From: Pelagomonas calceolata
Lineage: Eukaryota; Sar; Pelagophyceae; Pelagomonadales; Pelagomonadaceae
DNA: 64,000 bases
NCBI GenBank assembly: GCA_918797485.1
Contig: CAKKNE010000005.1
Location: forward strand, 1,860,001 to 1,924,000
Direction: 5' to 3'
Below, one piece after another: positions 1 through 7,444 of the stretch. Below the pieces are notes generated by a model, which worked only from the letters and a program-made list of their open reading frames with translations, was not told where the DNA came from and searched no databases. The position numbers and the translations under genes were made by a program. Numbering within the stretch: the first letter of the stretch is position 1; the number at the start of each line of letters is the position of its first letter.

Positions 1-211
1 GGCCCGCCCGCAGCTCGCCGTCCGACAGGGGCCGCTCGAGCCGGACGGCGACGACGTGCGCCGTCGGCGGCAGCGCGCAGGACGCGAGCGACCGCCGCGG
101 CGCGAAGAGACATTCCATGCCGCCCAGCGGCCGCGGCGCGGCGCCCCCCATCCGCGGCGCGAGCCGGAGGGCAAGGGCGGCAGGCAGCAGCAGGACGGTC
201 AGGCGTGCCAT
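1..211 (-). CDS. Truncated secreted or organelle-targeted protein, N-terminal part
   Basis: An ATG at 209-211 opens a frame that runs off the left edge, leaving about 70 residues. The first 17 residues (MARLTVLLLPAALALRL) form a good hydrophobic signal peptide. The rest is rich in Ala, Arg and Pro, and I recognise no domain in the visible part. A copy of the shared promoter motif lies about 140 bp upstream at 347-372. If the short stretch after the signal peptide is a transit peptide the product would go to the plastid, but the AFAP-type junction is not clear. The function cannot be read from this fragment. Confidence 0.5.
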   Translation of the reverse strand, partial: MARLTVLLLPAALALRLAPRMGGAAPRPLGGMECLFAPRRSLASCALPPTAHVVAVRLERPLSDGELRAG

Positions 212-221
212 GATGTTAAGA

Positions 222-263
222 CGATTACAGCTTATGGCCCGTCGATTACAGCTTATGGCCCGT
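222..263. repeat. 21-bp direct tandem duplication upstream of the first gene
   Basis: The 21-mer beginning CGATTACAGCTTATGG occurs twice head to tail with no mismatch. It lies just upstream of the ATG at 211, so it is in the 5' leader or promoter of that gene. Confidence 0.85.
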
Positions 264-346
264 CATGCAAGACCTTTCCTAGCACAAGGAGTGCAGAGGG
301 ACCAAACAGTGCAGGGGAGACCGAAGGCGATCTTCAGGTTGGTGAG

Positions 347-372
347 CCTAGTGTCTCACAGGCCGCTAGCAA
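347..372 (-). promoter_or_regulatory. Copy of the shared CTAGCGG/ACACTAG gene-start motif
   Basis: Read on the minus strand this is CTAGCGGCCTGTGAGACACT followed by AGG. It matches the copies at 17614, 28597, 31195, 45285, 53713 and 63076. It lies about 140 bp upstream of the minus-strand ATG at 211. A regulatory role is inferred from its recurrence at gene starts. Confidence 0.55.
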
Positions 373-454
373 TCTCTATGGAAGCGAGTGCCCCACACGC
401 CACTGGGGAGAAGAAGCTACTAAATAAGGCAGACGTTTAGGGGGGGGGGAACAA

Positions 455-1921
455 CTAGGCGCCGTTCAGCGACGGGAACACGCCGGGCGCGTCGTCCGCC
501 GCGACGTCGAGCTGCGTGCCCGCGGCGTAGTTGTAGAGGCCCTTGCCCGTCCCAAAGTCCACGAGCACGCGCTTCGACGCGTTGGGCATGGTCAGCACGT
601 TGCAGGGGCCCACGACGACGCCGCGGTCGCCCGCCCGGACCGCGTTGTAGCCGACGCGCGCGACGACGCGCGCGCCCTTGCGGAACTGGGGCGCGTCGGC
701 CACGAGCGGCGCGTGCGCCAGGTCCGCCGGCGCGACGTCCTCCACGCCGTCGTCCGTCGCGACGCGCAGCGTCCGCCCGTCGGCCCCCAGGCCCACGACG
801 ACGCCCCGGGCGCGCCCCCGCGCGACGACCGTGTCGTCGCGGACGAAGGTCGCGCCGTCGAGCAGGGGCGCGAGCTGGATCTGCGTGTCGCACCGGTAGT
901 TGTAGGCCGCCTTGCCGTCGAAGTCCACGAGCACCCGCAGGTCCGCCCGCGACATGGCCGGGTCGCTGCACGGGCCCACGACCACGCCGCGGTCGCCGAC
1001 CTTCACCGTCTCGTAGTCGACGGACGCGACGACGACGTCGCCCTTCAGGATGCGCGGCGCGCCCGGCGCGGCCACGACCGGCGCCGGCGCCACGTCCGCC
1101 ACGGCCACGTCGCACGTCGCGCCGCTCGGCGCCCACTTCACCGTCAGGCCGCCCCGCCGGCCGCGGCCCACGACGACGCCGCGGTCGCCCGCGGCGCACT
1201 TGTTCCGGACGGCGGCGCGCGCGATGACCCCGTCGCCCAGCACGTGCTGGCCCGCGAGCGGCGCGCGCCGGGCCTGCTGGCCCTTGGTGTAGACGTACGT
1301 GCCCTTGCCGTCGTCGAAGCGCACGCGGCACCGCTTGTGCGGCGCCTTCTCGGCCGCGTCCTCGCAGGGCCCCACGACCACGCCCCGGTCGCCGACGGCG
1401 ACGCGCTTCCAGGCCGTCGCCGCCACGACGAGGTCCCCGACGCTCAGGTCGTACTGCGTCGGCAGGCGCTCGCGCGGCGCGGGCGGCGACCGCGCGCCCC
1501 GCGCGGCGCGGTCGGAGCCGGGCGTCGACCGCGGCGGCGGCGGCGGCGGCGCGTCGGCCTCCTCGCCGTGGAGGAGGTTCCAGCACGCGCGCGCGCGCTC
1601 GACGAGCCCGCTGCCGCAGCTCCGCGGCAGGCCCAGCTCGGCCACGGCCTGGTCCACGACCTGCACGTGGCTCCCGCTCAGCCCCAGCTCGAGCCGCAGC
1701 CCGGCGACGATGTGCGCGAGGGGCGGCGCGGCCGTCGCCGACGGGCTCAGCGCCTCGGGGCTCAGCGGCGGCGCGGCGGGCGTGGCCTCCACGGGCACGG
1801 CCTCGGCGTAGACGGGCGGGCCGTCCCAGGCCGCCGGCGCCGCCGGCGTGGCCGGCGTGGCGGGGACGGGCGGCCGGCTTCGGCCGCCCTCATTGGCCGA
1901 ACCGGAGGGCGTGTTGCCCAT
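455..1921 (-). CDS. Protein with five SH3-like (KOW-like) DRGVVVG repeats and an N-myristoylation signal
   Basis: This 488-residue single-exon frame begins MGNTPSGS, a good N-myristoylation sequence (Gly2, Ser6), so the product may sit on membranes. Residues about 70-130 form a predicted helical segment (AHIVAGLRLELGLSGS onward). The C-terminal two thirds hold five units of a small beta-rich repeat. The core [DA]RGVVVG[PRL] is preceded by DxVVA and usually followed by a RVLVDF-type strand, the look of KOW or tudor-like SH3 barrels. Three units carry DRGVVVGPC; the alternating two are shorter (DRGVVVGRG, ARGVVVGLG), so the array probably grew by duplication of a two-unit block. I do not recognise the family and assign no role. 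Its 5' region is shared with the divergent gene at 2348. Confidence 0.75.
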   Translation of the reverse strand: MGNTPSGSANEGGRSRPPVPATPATPAAPAAWDGPPVYAEAVPVEATPAAPPLSPEALSPSATAAPPLAHIVAGLRLELGLSGSHVQVVDQAVAELGLPRSCGSGLVERARACWNLLHGEEADAPPPPPPRSTPGSDRAARGARSPPAPRERLPTQYDLSVGDLVVAATAWKRVAVGDRGVVVGPCEDAAEKAPHKRCRVRFDDGKGTYVYTKGQQARRAPLAGQHVLGDGVIARAAVRNKCAAGDRGVVVGRGRRGGLTVKWAPSGATCDVAVADVAPAPVVAAPGAPRILKGDVVVASVDYETVKVGDRGVVVGPCSDPAMSRADLRVLVDFDGKAAYNYRCDTQIQLAPLLDGATFVRDDTVVARGRARGVVVGLGADGRTLRVATDDGVEDVAPADLAHAPLVADAPQFRKGARVVARVGYNAVRAGDRGVVVGPCNVLTMPNASKRVLVDFGTGKGLYNYAAGTQLDVAADDAPGVFPSLNGA

Positions 1922-2347
1922 CGCTGCCCAGCCGTCGGAGTCGGACGCGGGGCGGTCCCGTCGTCACGCCGCGGGCTGCCCGATGATGTCCGGGTGGGAC
2001 CGGTGCGTGTTTTGGTTCGGGAGACCGACGTCGCAGCCGATGATTTCGGCGTTCGGGTTTCGGACGAGGCCTCTCGCGCGACCGGTCTGCGTGGCGAGGA
2101 CACCTCGGATTGGTCGTTGAAAAAGGTCTCGCAGTAAAACCCGTTTTTGAGGCCTAGGCTGCTCGCGCGCCGCACTTTTAAACGTAAACCGCGACGTCGG
2201 CGCCAGCAACGCGCCCGCAGTCCGAGACGGTCACCCGGTACGACGCCTGGGCCGCGCTCGTCGAACACATAAGGCTGGCACGCATCGGCCACGCATCGAT
2301 TCGGAACGCCTGCGGCCAGCCGAGAACGCGCGCGGGCGGTAACAGAG
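1922..2347. other. Divergent intergenic region containing one AAAACCCGTTTT motif
   Basis: These 426 bp separate two divergent genes. The only notable element is the exact 12-mer AAAACCCGTTTT at 2136-2147, which recurs elsewhere in the window near gene starts. Frames on the minus strand here are GC-driven shadows. No clear copy of the CTAGCGG/ACACTAG motif is present. Confidence 0.5.
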
Positions 2348-2977
2348 ATGGCGCCGGCGGCAGACGACGAGGACGCACGGCTCTTCCAGGTCTGGCGCGG
2401 CTCGCTGGCCGTCTCGACGAACATCCTGGCGAAGCTCGGCAGCCACGCGCTCGACCCGGCCTCCGCCGGCGAGGCCGCCGGCGCCGTGACGGGATTGCTG
2501 CGGGGCGCGGCGGCGGCGGCCGCGGACCTCGAGGCGCGCCAGCGGGCGGCGCGCCGCGAGCTGGCCGCGGCGCTGGCCGTCGTCGCGGAGCTGCGCGCGC
2601 TGGCGGAGGGCCAGCGCGCGGCGCTCGCGGCGACCGACGACGCGACGCCGACGGCGTCGCGCGCCGTCGAGGCCGCGCTCGAGACGGACGCGGAGCGGGC
2701 CCTGCGCGCGCGCTGCGCCGCGCTGGGGGACGAGGCGGTCGCGGCGCGCGAGGCCGCGCGCATCTCGAAGGTCGTCGGCGAGACGCTCGAGCGCCGCGCG
2801 ACCCGGGCCGAGGCCGCGGCCGAGGCCGCGCAGCGCCTCGCGGAGCAGGAGCGGGCGCGACGGCGGAGCCTGGAGCGCGTCGTCGACCATCTGGAGGCCC
2901 TGGTCGCCGCCGCCGACGCGGAGCCCGGCGAGGACGAGGACGCTTCGTACGACGGAGACGACGGGGTGGGGGACTAG
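2348..2977 (+). CDS. Alanine-rich coiled-coil protein
   Basis: This 209-residue single-exon frame starts at an ATG (MAPAADDEDARLFQVW). From about residue 55 to 190 it is one long Ala/Glu/Arg-rich helix with heptad-like spacing (LEARQRAARRELAAALAV and VVAELRAL), typical of a coiled coil. The last 20 residues are acidic. There is no membrane segment and no recognisable catalytic motif. It may be a cytoskeletal or centrosomal small coiled-coil protein, but that is a guess. A long open frame on the opposite strand (2231-3196) is Arg/Pro-rich and looks like a shadow. Confidence 0.65.
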   Translation: MAPAADDEDARLFQVWRGSLAVSTNILAKLGSHALDPASAGEAAGAVTGLLRGAAAAAADLEARQRAARRELAAALAVVAELRALAEGQRAALAATDDATPTASRAVEAALETDAERALRARCAALGDEAVAAREAARISKVVGETLERRATRAEAAAEAAQRLAEQERARRRSLERVVDHLEALVAAADAEPGEDEDASYDGDDGVGD

Positions 2978-3052
2978 GTCCACGTGCGTCCTTCTTCTTC
3001 TTCTTCCAGGGGGAGAAGCGTGGACGCCCGAGAACGTCCCTGTCGTGGTCGA

Positions 3053-3431
3053 TGTTACGGTGCTAGGACTAGTGGGCGGAGCCCCTGGGGGGGAGACACC
3101 GCGCGTCGCCGATTCATCGGCGGCGGGCGCGGGCGCTTCTTTCATAACAGCGTACCTCCTTCTAAGCAGAACCGCCTCGGCACCCCCCCCGAACAATGTG
3201 CAACGTTCGCCCGTTCAATCAACTTGTCCCGCGACTTCCCACAGGCGACCTTTTTGGACCGATTTACTCAGAACGTGCCCTTCGTCTCTTCGGGAAGGGC
3301 ACCGACGCCCGCGCGACGGCCTCTCGGACGTTGGCCGGGCGCCCACGGCTCGCGCGCAGCCGGCCGGCGAGGCCGCGCCGCCGACCGCGAATGTTACTGG
3401 GCCGATGGCCACTAGTCCTAGCACCGCAACA
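3053..3431. mobile_element. Candidate MITE-like element with 23-bp terminal inverted repeats
   Basis: The 23 bp at 3053-3075 and 3409-3431 are inverted copies with one mismatch (core GGTGCTAGGACTAGTGG), with 333 bp between. The interior has no convincing gene. It fills most of the 545-bp space between two convergent genes (ends at 2977 and 3523). No target-site duplication is visible. A (CTT)n tract precedes it at about 2992. It could be a non-autonomous DNA transposon or just an inverted repeat in a 3' region. Confidence 0.45.
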
Positions 3432-3522
3432 ATATATGAATGGATGTTTCTCGGTCGTGGTCGACTTGGGCTCACGTAGGGGACACCCCGTAGACACACT
3501 AGTAAATACAAATAACAGATAA

Positions 3523-4452
3523 TTACGCCGCCGCCGGCAACACCACATCAAATTCGTTCGCCTTCTTCCGCCGCGGCCGCAGCCGGTGCTCGGGCGCCGG
3601 CGCCGGCGCCGCGTCGGCCCCGCCGGCGGCGAGGCAGAGGTGCAGGAGCCGCGGCGTCGCGCGCCGCTCGAGCTCCACGAGGCCCGCGCGCCGCAGGACG
3701 GCGTCGAAGCGCGCCGGCGTCGTGGCCGCAGACCTCTCGAGGCACGACCGCGGCACGACGAGAAAGCACAGGCCCCCCGGCCTCAGGTGCGCCACCAAGC
3801 CCGCGACCATGCGGCCCCGCGCGGCGGCGTCCGGCAGGCAATTCAGCACGAGCGCGCAGACGACGACGTCGTAGGAACCTGTGTGGAAATCAGAATTTAG
3901 GCGCCCCACGCCATCGACGCGACGTGCTTCCGTAGCTGCGCCTGTGCGATGGCGTGGCGATTCCACGCCATCGACGCGACGTTGTCCCCGTGGCCGCGTC
4001 GTAACATAACTCACTGGTTGATTTCCGCGCAGGTAGGAACCCTGCGGTCGCAGGTCGAAGAAGTCGACGCGCTCGATGCGTTGCATGCTGCTCCGGACGT
4101 CGATCGCCCGTACGGCCAGCCCGCGCGCCTCCAGCAGCTGCGTGTTGACGGCGCCGACCTCGAGCAGCGCCGGCGGCCGCGCGTTGGCGGCGGCGCCGAG
4201 GACGCCGCGCCGCCGCAGGACCCGGAGCACCCAGCGCGAAGTGGAGTGGAGCGCGGTGCTGAGCGCGGACGCCTCCTGGTAGCGGCCGCGCCGGGCCTCC
4301 AAGACCCGCTCCGCGGCCGCGCGCGCCGCCGCCGTGGGCGCCCGCGCCGCGTCCTGCGCGAGCCGGTGGAACTCGCTCGTCACGCGGCGCGCCACGCGCC
4401 GCGACGCGATCGGCGGCGGCACGAGCGGCGCGTCCTTGCGCTTCTTACCCAT
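3523..4452 (-). CDS. BMT2: Bmt2-type 25S/28S rRNA adenine-N1 methyltransferase, interrupted by an introner
   Basis: Two exons, complement of 4041-4452 and 3523-3878, give 255 residues from MGKKRKD. An in-frame ATG seven codons upstream (4473) is possible. Residues about 80-110 carry the SAM-binding strand LLEVGAVN and the partner IDVRSSMQRIERVDFFDLRP. After the intron comes the family hallmark SYDVVVCALVLNCLPDAAAR, then LRPGGLCFLVVPRSCLERS. This order (LLEVG, DF-DLRP, LVLN-x-P, LFLVLPRSC) is that of Bmt2 (yeast YBR141C), a nucleolar enzyme that methylates N1 of an adenine in large-subunit rRNA. The 162-nt intron is a multiple of three without a stop, so the unspliced frame also stays open. 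Removing it joins FFDLRPQ directly to GSYDVVV, which restores the family alignment. A hairpin copy of the promoter motif lies about 30-90 bp upstream of the ATG. Confidence 0.85.
   Translation of the reverse strand: MGKKRKDAPLVPPPIASRRVARRVTSEFHRLAQDAARAPTAAARAAAERVLEARRGRYQEASALSTALHSTSRWVLRVLRRRGVLGAAANARPPALLEVGAVNTQLLEARGLAVRAIDVRSSMQRIERVDFFDLRPQGSYLRGNQPVSYVTTRPRGQRRVDGVESPRHRTGAATEARRVDGVGRLNSDFHTGSYDVVVCALVLNCLPDAAARGRMVAGLVAHLRPGGLCFLVVPRSCLERSAATTPARFDAVLRRAGLVELERRATPRLLHLCLAAGGADAAPAPAPEHRLRPRRKKANEFDVVLPAAA
3879..4032. mobile_element. Introner element 1 (154 bp) inside the Bmt2 gene
   Basis: The element is bounded by inverted termini CTGTGTGGAAATCA (3879) and TGATTTCCGCGCAG (4032). 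It is flanked by a perfect 8-bp target-site duplication GTAGGAAC at 3871-3878 and 4033-4040. On the gene's strand the upstream duplicate reads GTTCCTAC and supplies the 5' GT, while the element's own terminus supplies ..CACACAG. The intron is therefore 3879-4040, 162 nt. Inside, CCACGCCATCGACGCGACGT occurs twice in direct orientation, so the copy has an internal duplication. The architecture matches what is published for introners of Micromonas and Aureococcus. The perfect duplication suggests a young insertion. Confidence 0.93.
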
Positions 4453-4477
4453 TATTGCTGCGCTTGCACGCACACAT

Positions 4478-4538
4478 ATTAACTAGCGGTAATAAGACAC
4501 TAGCAAACTTTGCTAGCGTCTTACTGCCGCTAGTTAAT
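4478..4538. repeat. 30-bp inverted repeat with 1-base loop, both arms carrying the promoter motif
   Basis: Arms 4478-4507 and 4509-4538 are inverted copies with three mismatches around a single base. Each arm contains CTAGCGG..TAAGAC[AG]CTAGC, the gene-start motif found elsewhere. The right arm covers the stop codon of the gene at 4534-4923, and the left arm begins 25 bp upstream of the Bmt2 ATG at 4452. It could act as a cruciform, a 3' processing hairpin for the upstream gene, a promoter for the downstream gene, or both. Confidence 0.85.
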
Positions 4539-4923
4539 ATGCTCCTCGGACCATCAACAATATGATTTTGCAGACCAACCAGTAGATGCCTTTTACGGCG
4601 CCCAGAAAGAGCTTATCAGAGGACGTGTCGCAGAACAAGAAGTAAAACACCTTCCAAATGAAGAAGAGGCCGACGATGTCGCGGTGCTTGGCGAGTGTCG
4701 GCGCCGCAAACTTGATCGCTTCATAAGCCAATGCGACGATGCCGTTGAACATGAACTTGACGAACCCAAAAACGAGCACGAAAGGCGCCAAGCAGGAGGA
4801 GAAAAATTCCTGGGGCGTCATCGTGGCCCGATTCGTGGGCCTGCGAGGACGCGGGCTTTTCGTGCTCGCCGGCGCGGCGGCGCCGCCAGGGTACAAATCA
4901 AACATAGGGATAGGCCGGCCCAT
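4534..4923 (-). CDS. Small membrane protein, unknown family
   Basis: This 129-residue frame starts at ATG 4923 (MGRPIPMFDLYPGG). A Pro/Arg-rich N-terminal third is followed from residue 38 by three likely membrane segments: about 44-62 (FLAPFVLVFGF-type), 84-100 (DIVGLFFIWKVFYFLF) and 108-127 (LGAVKGIYWLVCKIILLMV). It ends in the stop at 4534, inside an inverted repeat. Codon use is more A/T-rich than its neighbours. I do not recognise the family. The segment TMTPQEFFSSCLAPFVLV could be a mature N-terminus, but there is no cleavable signal before it. A piece of its 5' coding sequence (FDLYPG) recurs inverted at about 5243-5269. Confidence 0.65.
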   Translation of the reverse strand: MGRPIPMFDLYPGGAAAPASTKSPRPRRPTNRATMTPQEFFSSCLAPFVLVFGFVKFMFNGIVALAYEAIKFAAPTLAKHRDIVGLFFIWKVFYFLFCDTSSDKLFLGAVKGIYWLVCKIILLMVRGAY

Positions 4924-6246
4924 AGAAATATTAATAATTAATTAATTAGTATTTCGGCCGGCAGACACCTCCTAAAAATTCCGCGCGCGCACGTTACCCC
5001 CCCTCTGGCGCGTAACTAGGGTAACACGCGATGCTCCACATCCGCCTCCTGAGCCCCCCACAGGCCACCCAAGGCACAGTTTGAGGCCTGTGGGAACATT
5101 ATTACACCGAATTTCGCCCGTTTAGGTCTGGTTTGGACCTAGGTGACGGGTTTTGCTGATTTTACCCCCCCTCCCTCTACTTCAACTTTACGTTGAACTT
5201 CAATCTGACGCGGCATAAGTATCCTAGGCCTATTGATATAATATTTTGATTTGTACCCTGGGCGCCGCGAAGAAGTATTTTGGAAAAGCGCGTGCGCGAC
5301 GCGCCTCGGGGGCGTAGCTGGAACGGAAGAGGTGTTGGTGAATATGTTCGCGATTTTGTATCGAGAGAGGGCGACGCAAGCCTCGCGTTTTTTGGAGGGT
5401 TTGGTTAGAGGGTTGTAACTCTTGCACTGAGGCTCACTGGTGCTCGGGGCGCCCGAGGTGGCGACCTTTGGTGTCTTTGAGGCCGCGCGGCGAGCTCTGC
5501 GTCCGCGCGATCAAAAATTGGCCTCGGTCTAGGCCAAAATATTTAGGCAATTGCATGAGGTGGATGCGAAATGTCGAGTGCTGCTGACGCAGACGCAGGC
5601 GACCGGCTCCACTACTCGAAGCCATCCGACCGCGCGCGGCCGCGCTACCGTACGCCTACGAGCTCTCGCGAGCGCCGCGCGCCGGCCGGACCTAACCGGT
5701 CCCCCACAAAATACACCTATCTGTTTTTTTTCTCCAATCTCCTGGCTAACCTAAGCGTCCCCAAATGGCGTCCCTCCGGACGGATCCCCGGAGTTGCCTG
5801 CATAAGGCTCATCGAAAACCCGAGCTCGATTTTGGTGTCCCCCCCCTTTAGCCGCGCCGTCGCCAGATCGTCTAGCCAGCCAACCACCACGCTGCACCTC
5901 GCCAGCCGAGCAGGCCACTCAGCGGCACTCCTTTGCCAGCACTCAGCGCGCTGTCAAAGTTTGAAGCGCGAGGAAGCAGCGCAACGCGAGCATCGCTTGG
6001 CCTGCACGTCGACAGCACCATCGCAAACAGGCTTGGCCCCACGAGCACCCATACTGATTAGCTTCCTTATCGCATCCTTGTATTACGCGGCACGCTGCAG
6101 CGACAAGCTGCACAGCACGCCGCATAGCACCCGTGCTCCGCCAGCCTGCAGCCTGCAGGGCGCGAGCCACAATTCTCCGCCGCGTCTGCTGCCTCGCGAG
6201 CGCCGCCGCCTTCAGTGCCAGATCTCGACGACCGCCCCGGACGATC
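4924..6246. other. 1.3-kb gene-poor stretch between a minus-strand gene and PRMT
   Basis: No convincing gene is seen here. Frames crossing it (for example plus 5571 onward) have no domain and continue through the PRMT gene in the wrong frame. The left part is A/T-rich (TTAATAATTAATTAATTAG near 4930). At 5243-5269 there is an inverted near-copy of the start of the 4534-4923 gene (TTTGATTTGTACCCTGG exact). The right part up to 6246 probably holds the promoter and 5' leader of PRMT. Confidence 0.5.
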
Positions 6247-7419
6247 ATGGCGGCGCTCGCCGCGAACGGGGACGCCGCGAAGAAGCGGCCGCCGAAGATC
6301 GAGGAGCTCATGACCGGGCCCGAGGGCCTGCGCGCGGCGGACTACGCGAACTACTTCAGCAGCTACGCCTACATCTACCACCAGAAGCAGATGCTCACCG
6401 ACTCCAAGCGCATGGAGGCCTACCGCGACGCCATCCTCGGGAACGCCGCGAATTTCAGGGACAAGGTCGTGCTGGACGTGGGCGCCGGCAGCGGCATCCT
6501 GAGCATCTGGGCGGCCAAGGCCGGCGCGAAGAAAGTGATCGCGTGCGAGTTCACGGAGATGGCGGCGCACGCGCGGCGGTTGGTCAAGGCGAACGGCCTC
6601 GAAGACGTCGTCGACGTGCGCCGGAGCGCCGTGGAGGCCCTGGACCTCGAAAAGGGGTCTGTCGATATCATCATCAGCGAGTGGATGGGCTATTTCTTAT
6701 TGAGGGAGTCGATGCTGGATTCTGTGATTTACGCGCGGGACCGCTACCTGAAGCCGGGGGGCGCCCTGTACCCGTCGCACGCGAAGATGTACTGGTGCCC
6801 CGTGGCGCTGCAGGACGACCGCGACGCGAAGCTCGCGGAGACGGCCGACACCTTAGCGGAGTGGGACGCCTTCGAGGACGAGATGATGCGCGAGCACGAC
6901 GTCGACGTGCGGGTGTTGCGGCGGCCCTACGAGGAGGAGACGCGCGACTACTGCCTGCGCCAGGCCCAGTGGCACGAGCTGACCGAGGACGTCGTGCAGG
7001 GCGAGCCCGTCTGCGTGGCGGCCTTCGATCTGAACACGATTACGCTGGGCGAGGCCCAGGGCGTCGCCGACGCGCCCTTCGCCTTCGACCTGCCCCTGGA
7101 GCGGTGCAGCGCCTTCGCCGGCTGGTTCGACTCGGACTTCGCGGGGTCGCCGTCGGCTCCGGCGTCGAACGTCGTGACGCTGGACACGTCGCCGAGCGGC
7201 GGCTACACGCACTGGGGCCAGCAGTGCTTCTTCGTGGACCCGACGCTCGTGCGCGACGCCATCCGGCGGGCCGGCGGGCGCGCGCCGCTCGCCACGAAGG
7301 GGCGCCTGAGCCTGACGCGCCAGGCGGGCGCGGCGCGGCTCTACGACGTCCACGCGACGATCGAGACCGAGGACGGCGGCGGCGGCGAGCGCCTCGCGCT
7401 GAAGTGGGAGCTGTCCTGA
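6247..7419 (+). CDS. Protein arginine N-methyltransferase, PRMT1/PRMT6-like
   Basis: 390 residues from the ATG at 6247, chosen because MAALAANGDAAKKRP is followed at once by the family start. Upstream in-frame sequence to 6133 is Arg-rich and looks like leader. Visible motifs in order: YYFS-equivalent DYANYFSSYAYIYHQKQML; motif I VLDVGAGSGILSIWAA (about residue 75); post-I ACEFTEMA; double-E loop SEWMGYFLLRESMLDSV (about 143-159), with both catalytic glutamates; and the THW loop GGYTHWGQQ (about 315). It should transfer methyl groups from SAM to arginines of histones or RNA-binding proteins. It is somewhat longer than PRMT1, with an acidic insert near residues 200-230. It converges with the next gene, whose stop is only 25 bp away. 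Confidence 0.93.
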   Translation: MAALAANGDAAKKRPPKIEELMTGPEGLRAADYANYFSSYAYIYHQKQMLTDSKRMEAYRDAILGNAANFRDKVVLDVGAGSGILSIWAAKAGAKKVIACEFTEMAAHARRLVKANGLEDVVDVRRSAVEALDLEKGSVDIIISEWMGYFLLRESMLDSVIYARDRYLKPGGALYPSHAKMYWCPVALQDDRDAKLAETADTLAEWDAFEDEMMREHDVDVRVLRRPYEEETRDYCLRQAQWHELTEDVVQGEPVCVAAFDLNTITLGEAQGVADAPFAFDLPLERCSAFAGWFDSDFAGSPSAPASNVVTLDTSPSGGYTHWGQQCFFVDPTLVRDAIRRAGGRAPLATKGRLSLTRQAGAARLYDVHATIETEDGGGGERLALKWELS

Positions 7420-7444
7420 TCTATAGTAACCATACTAGCTGTTC

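Noticed and set aside
1762-3196. Long minus-strand frames opposite the coiled-coil gene at 2348
   Set aside because: Their composition is Arg/Ala/Pro-rich, as expected for G/C shadow frames, with no motif; the plus-strand frame has orderly heptad-like helices.
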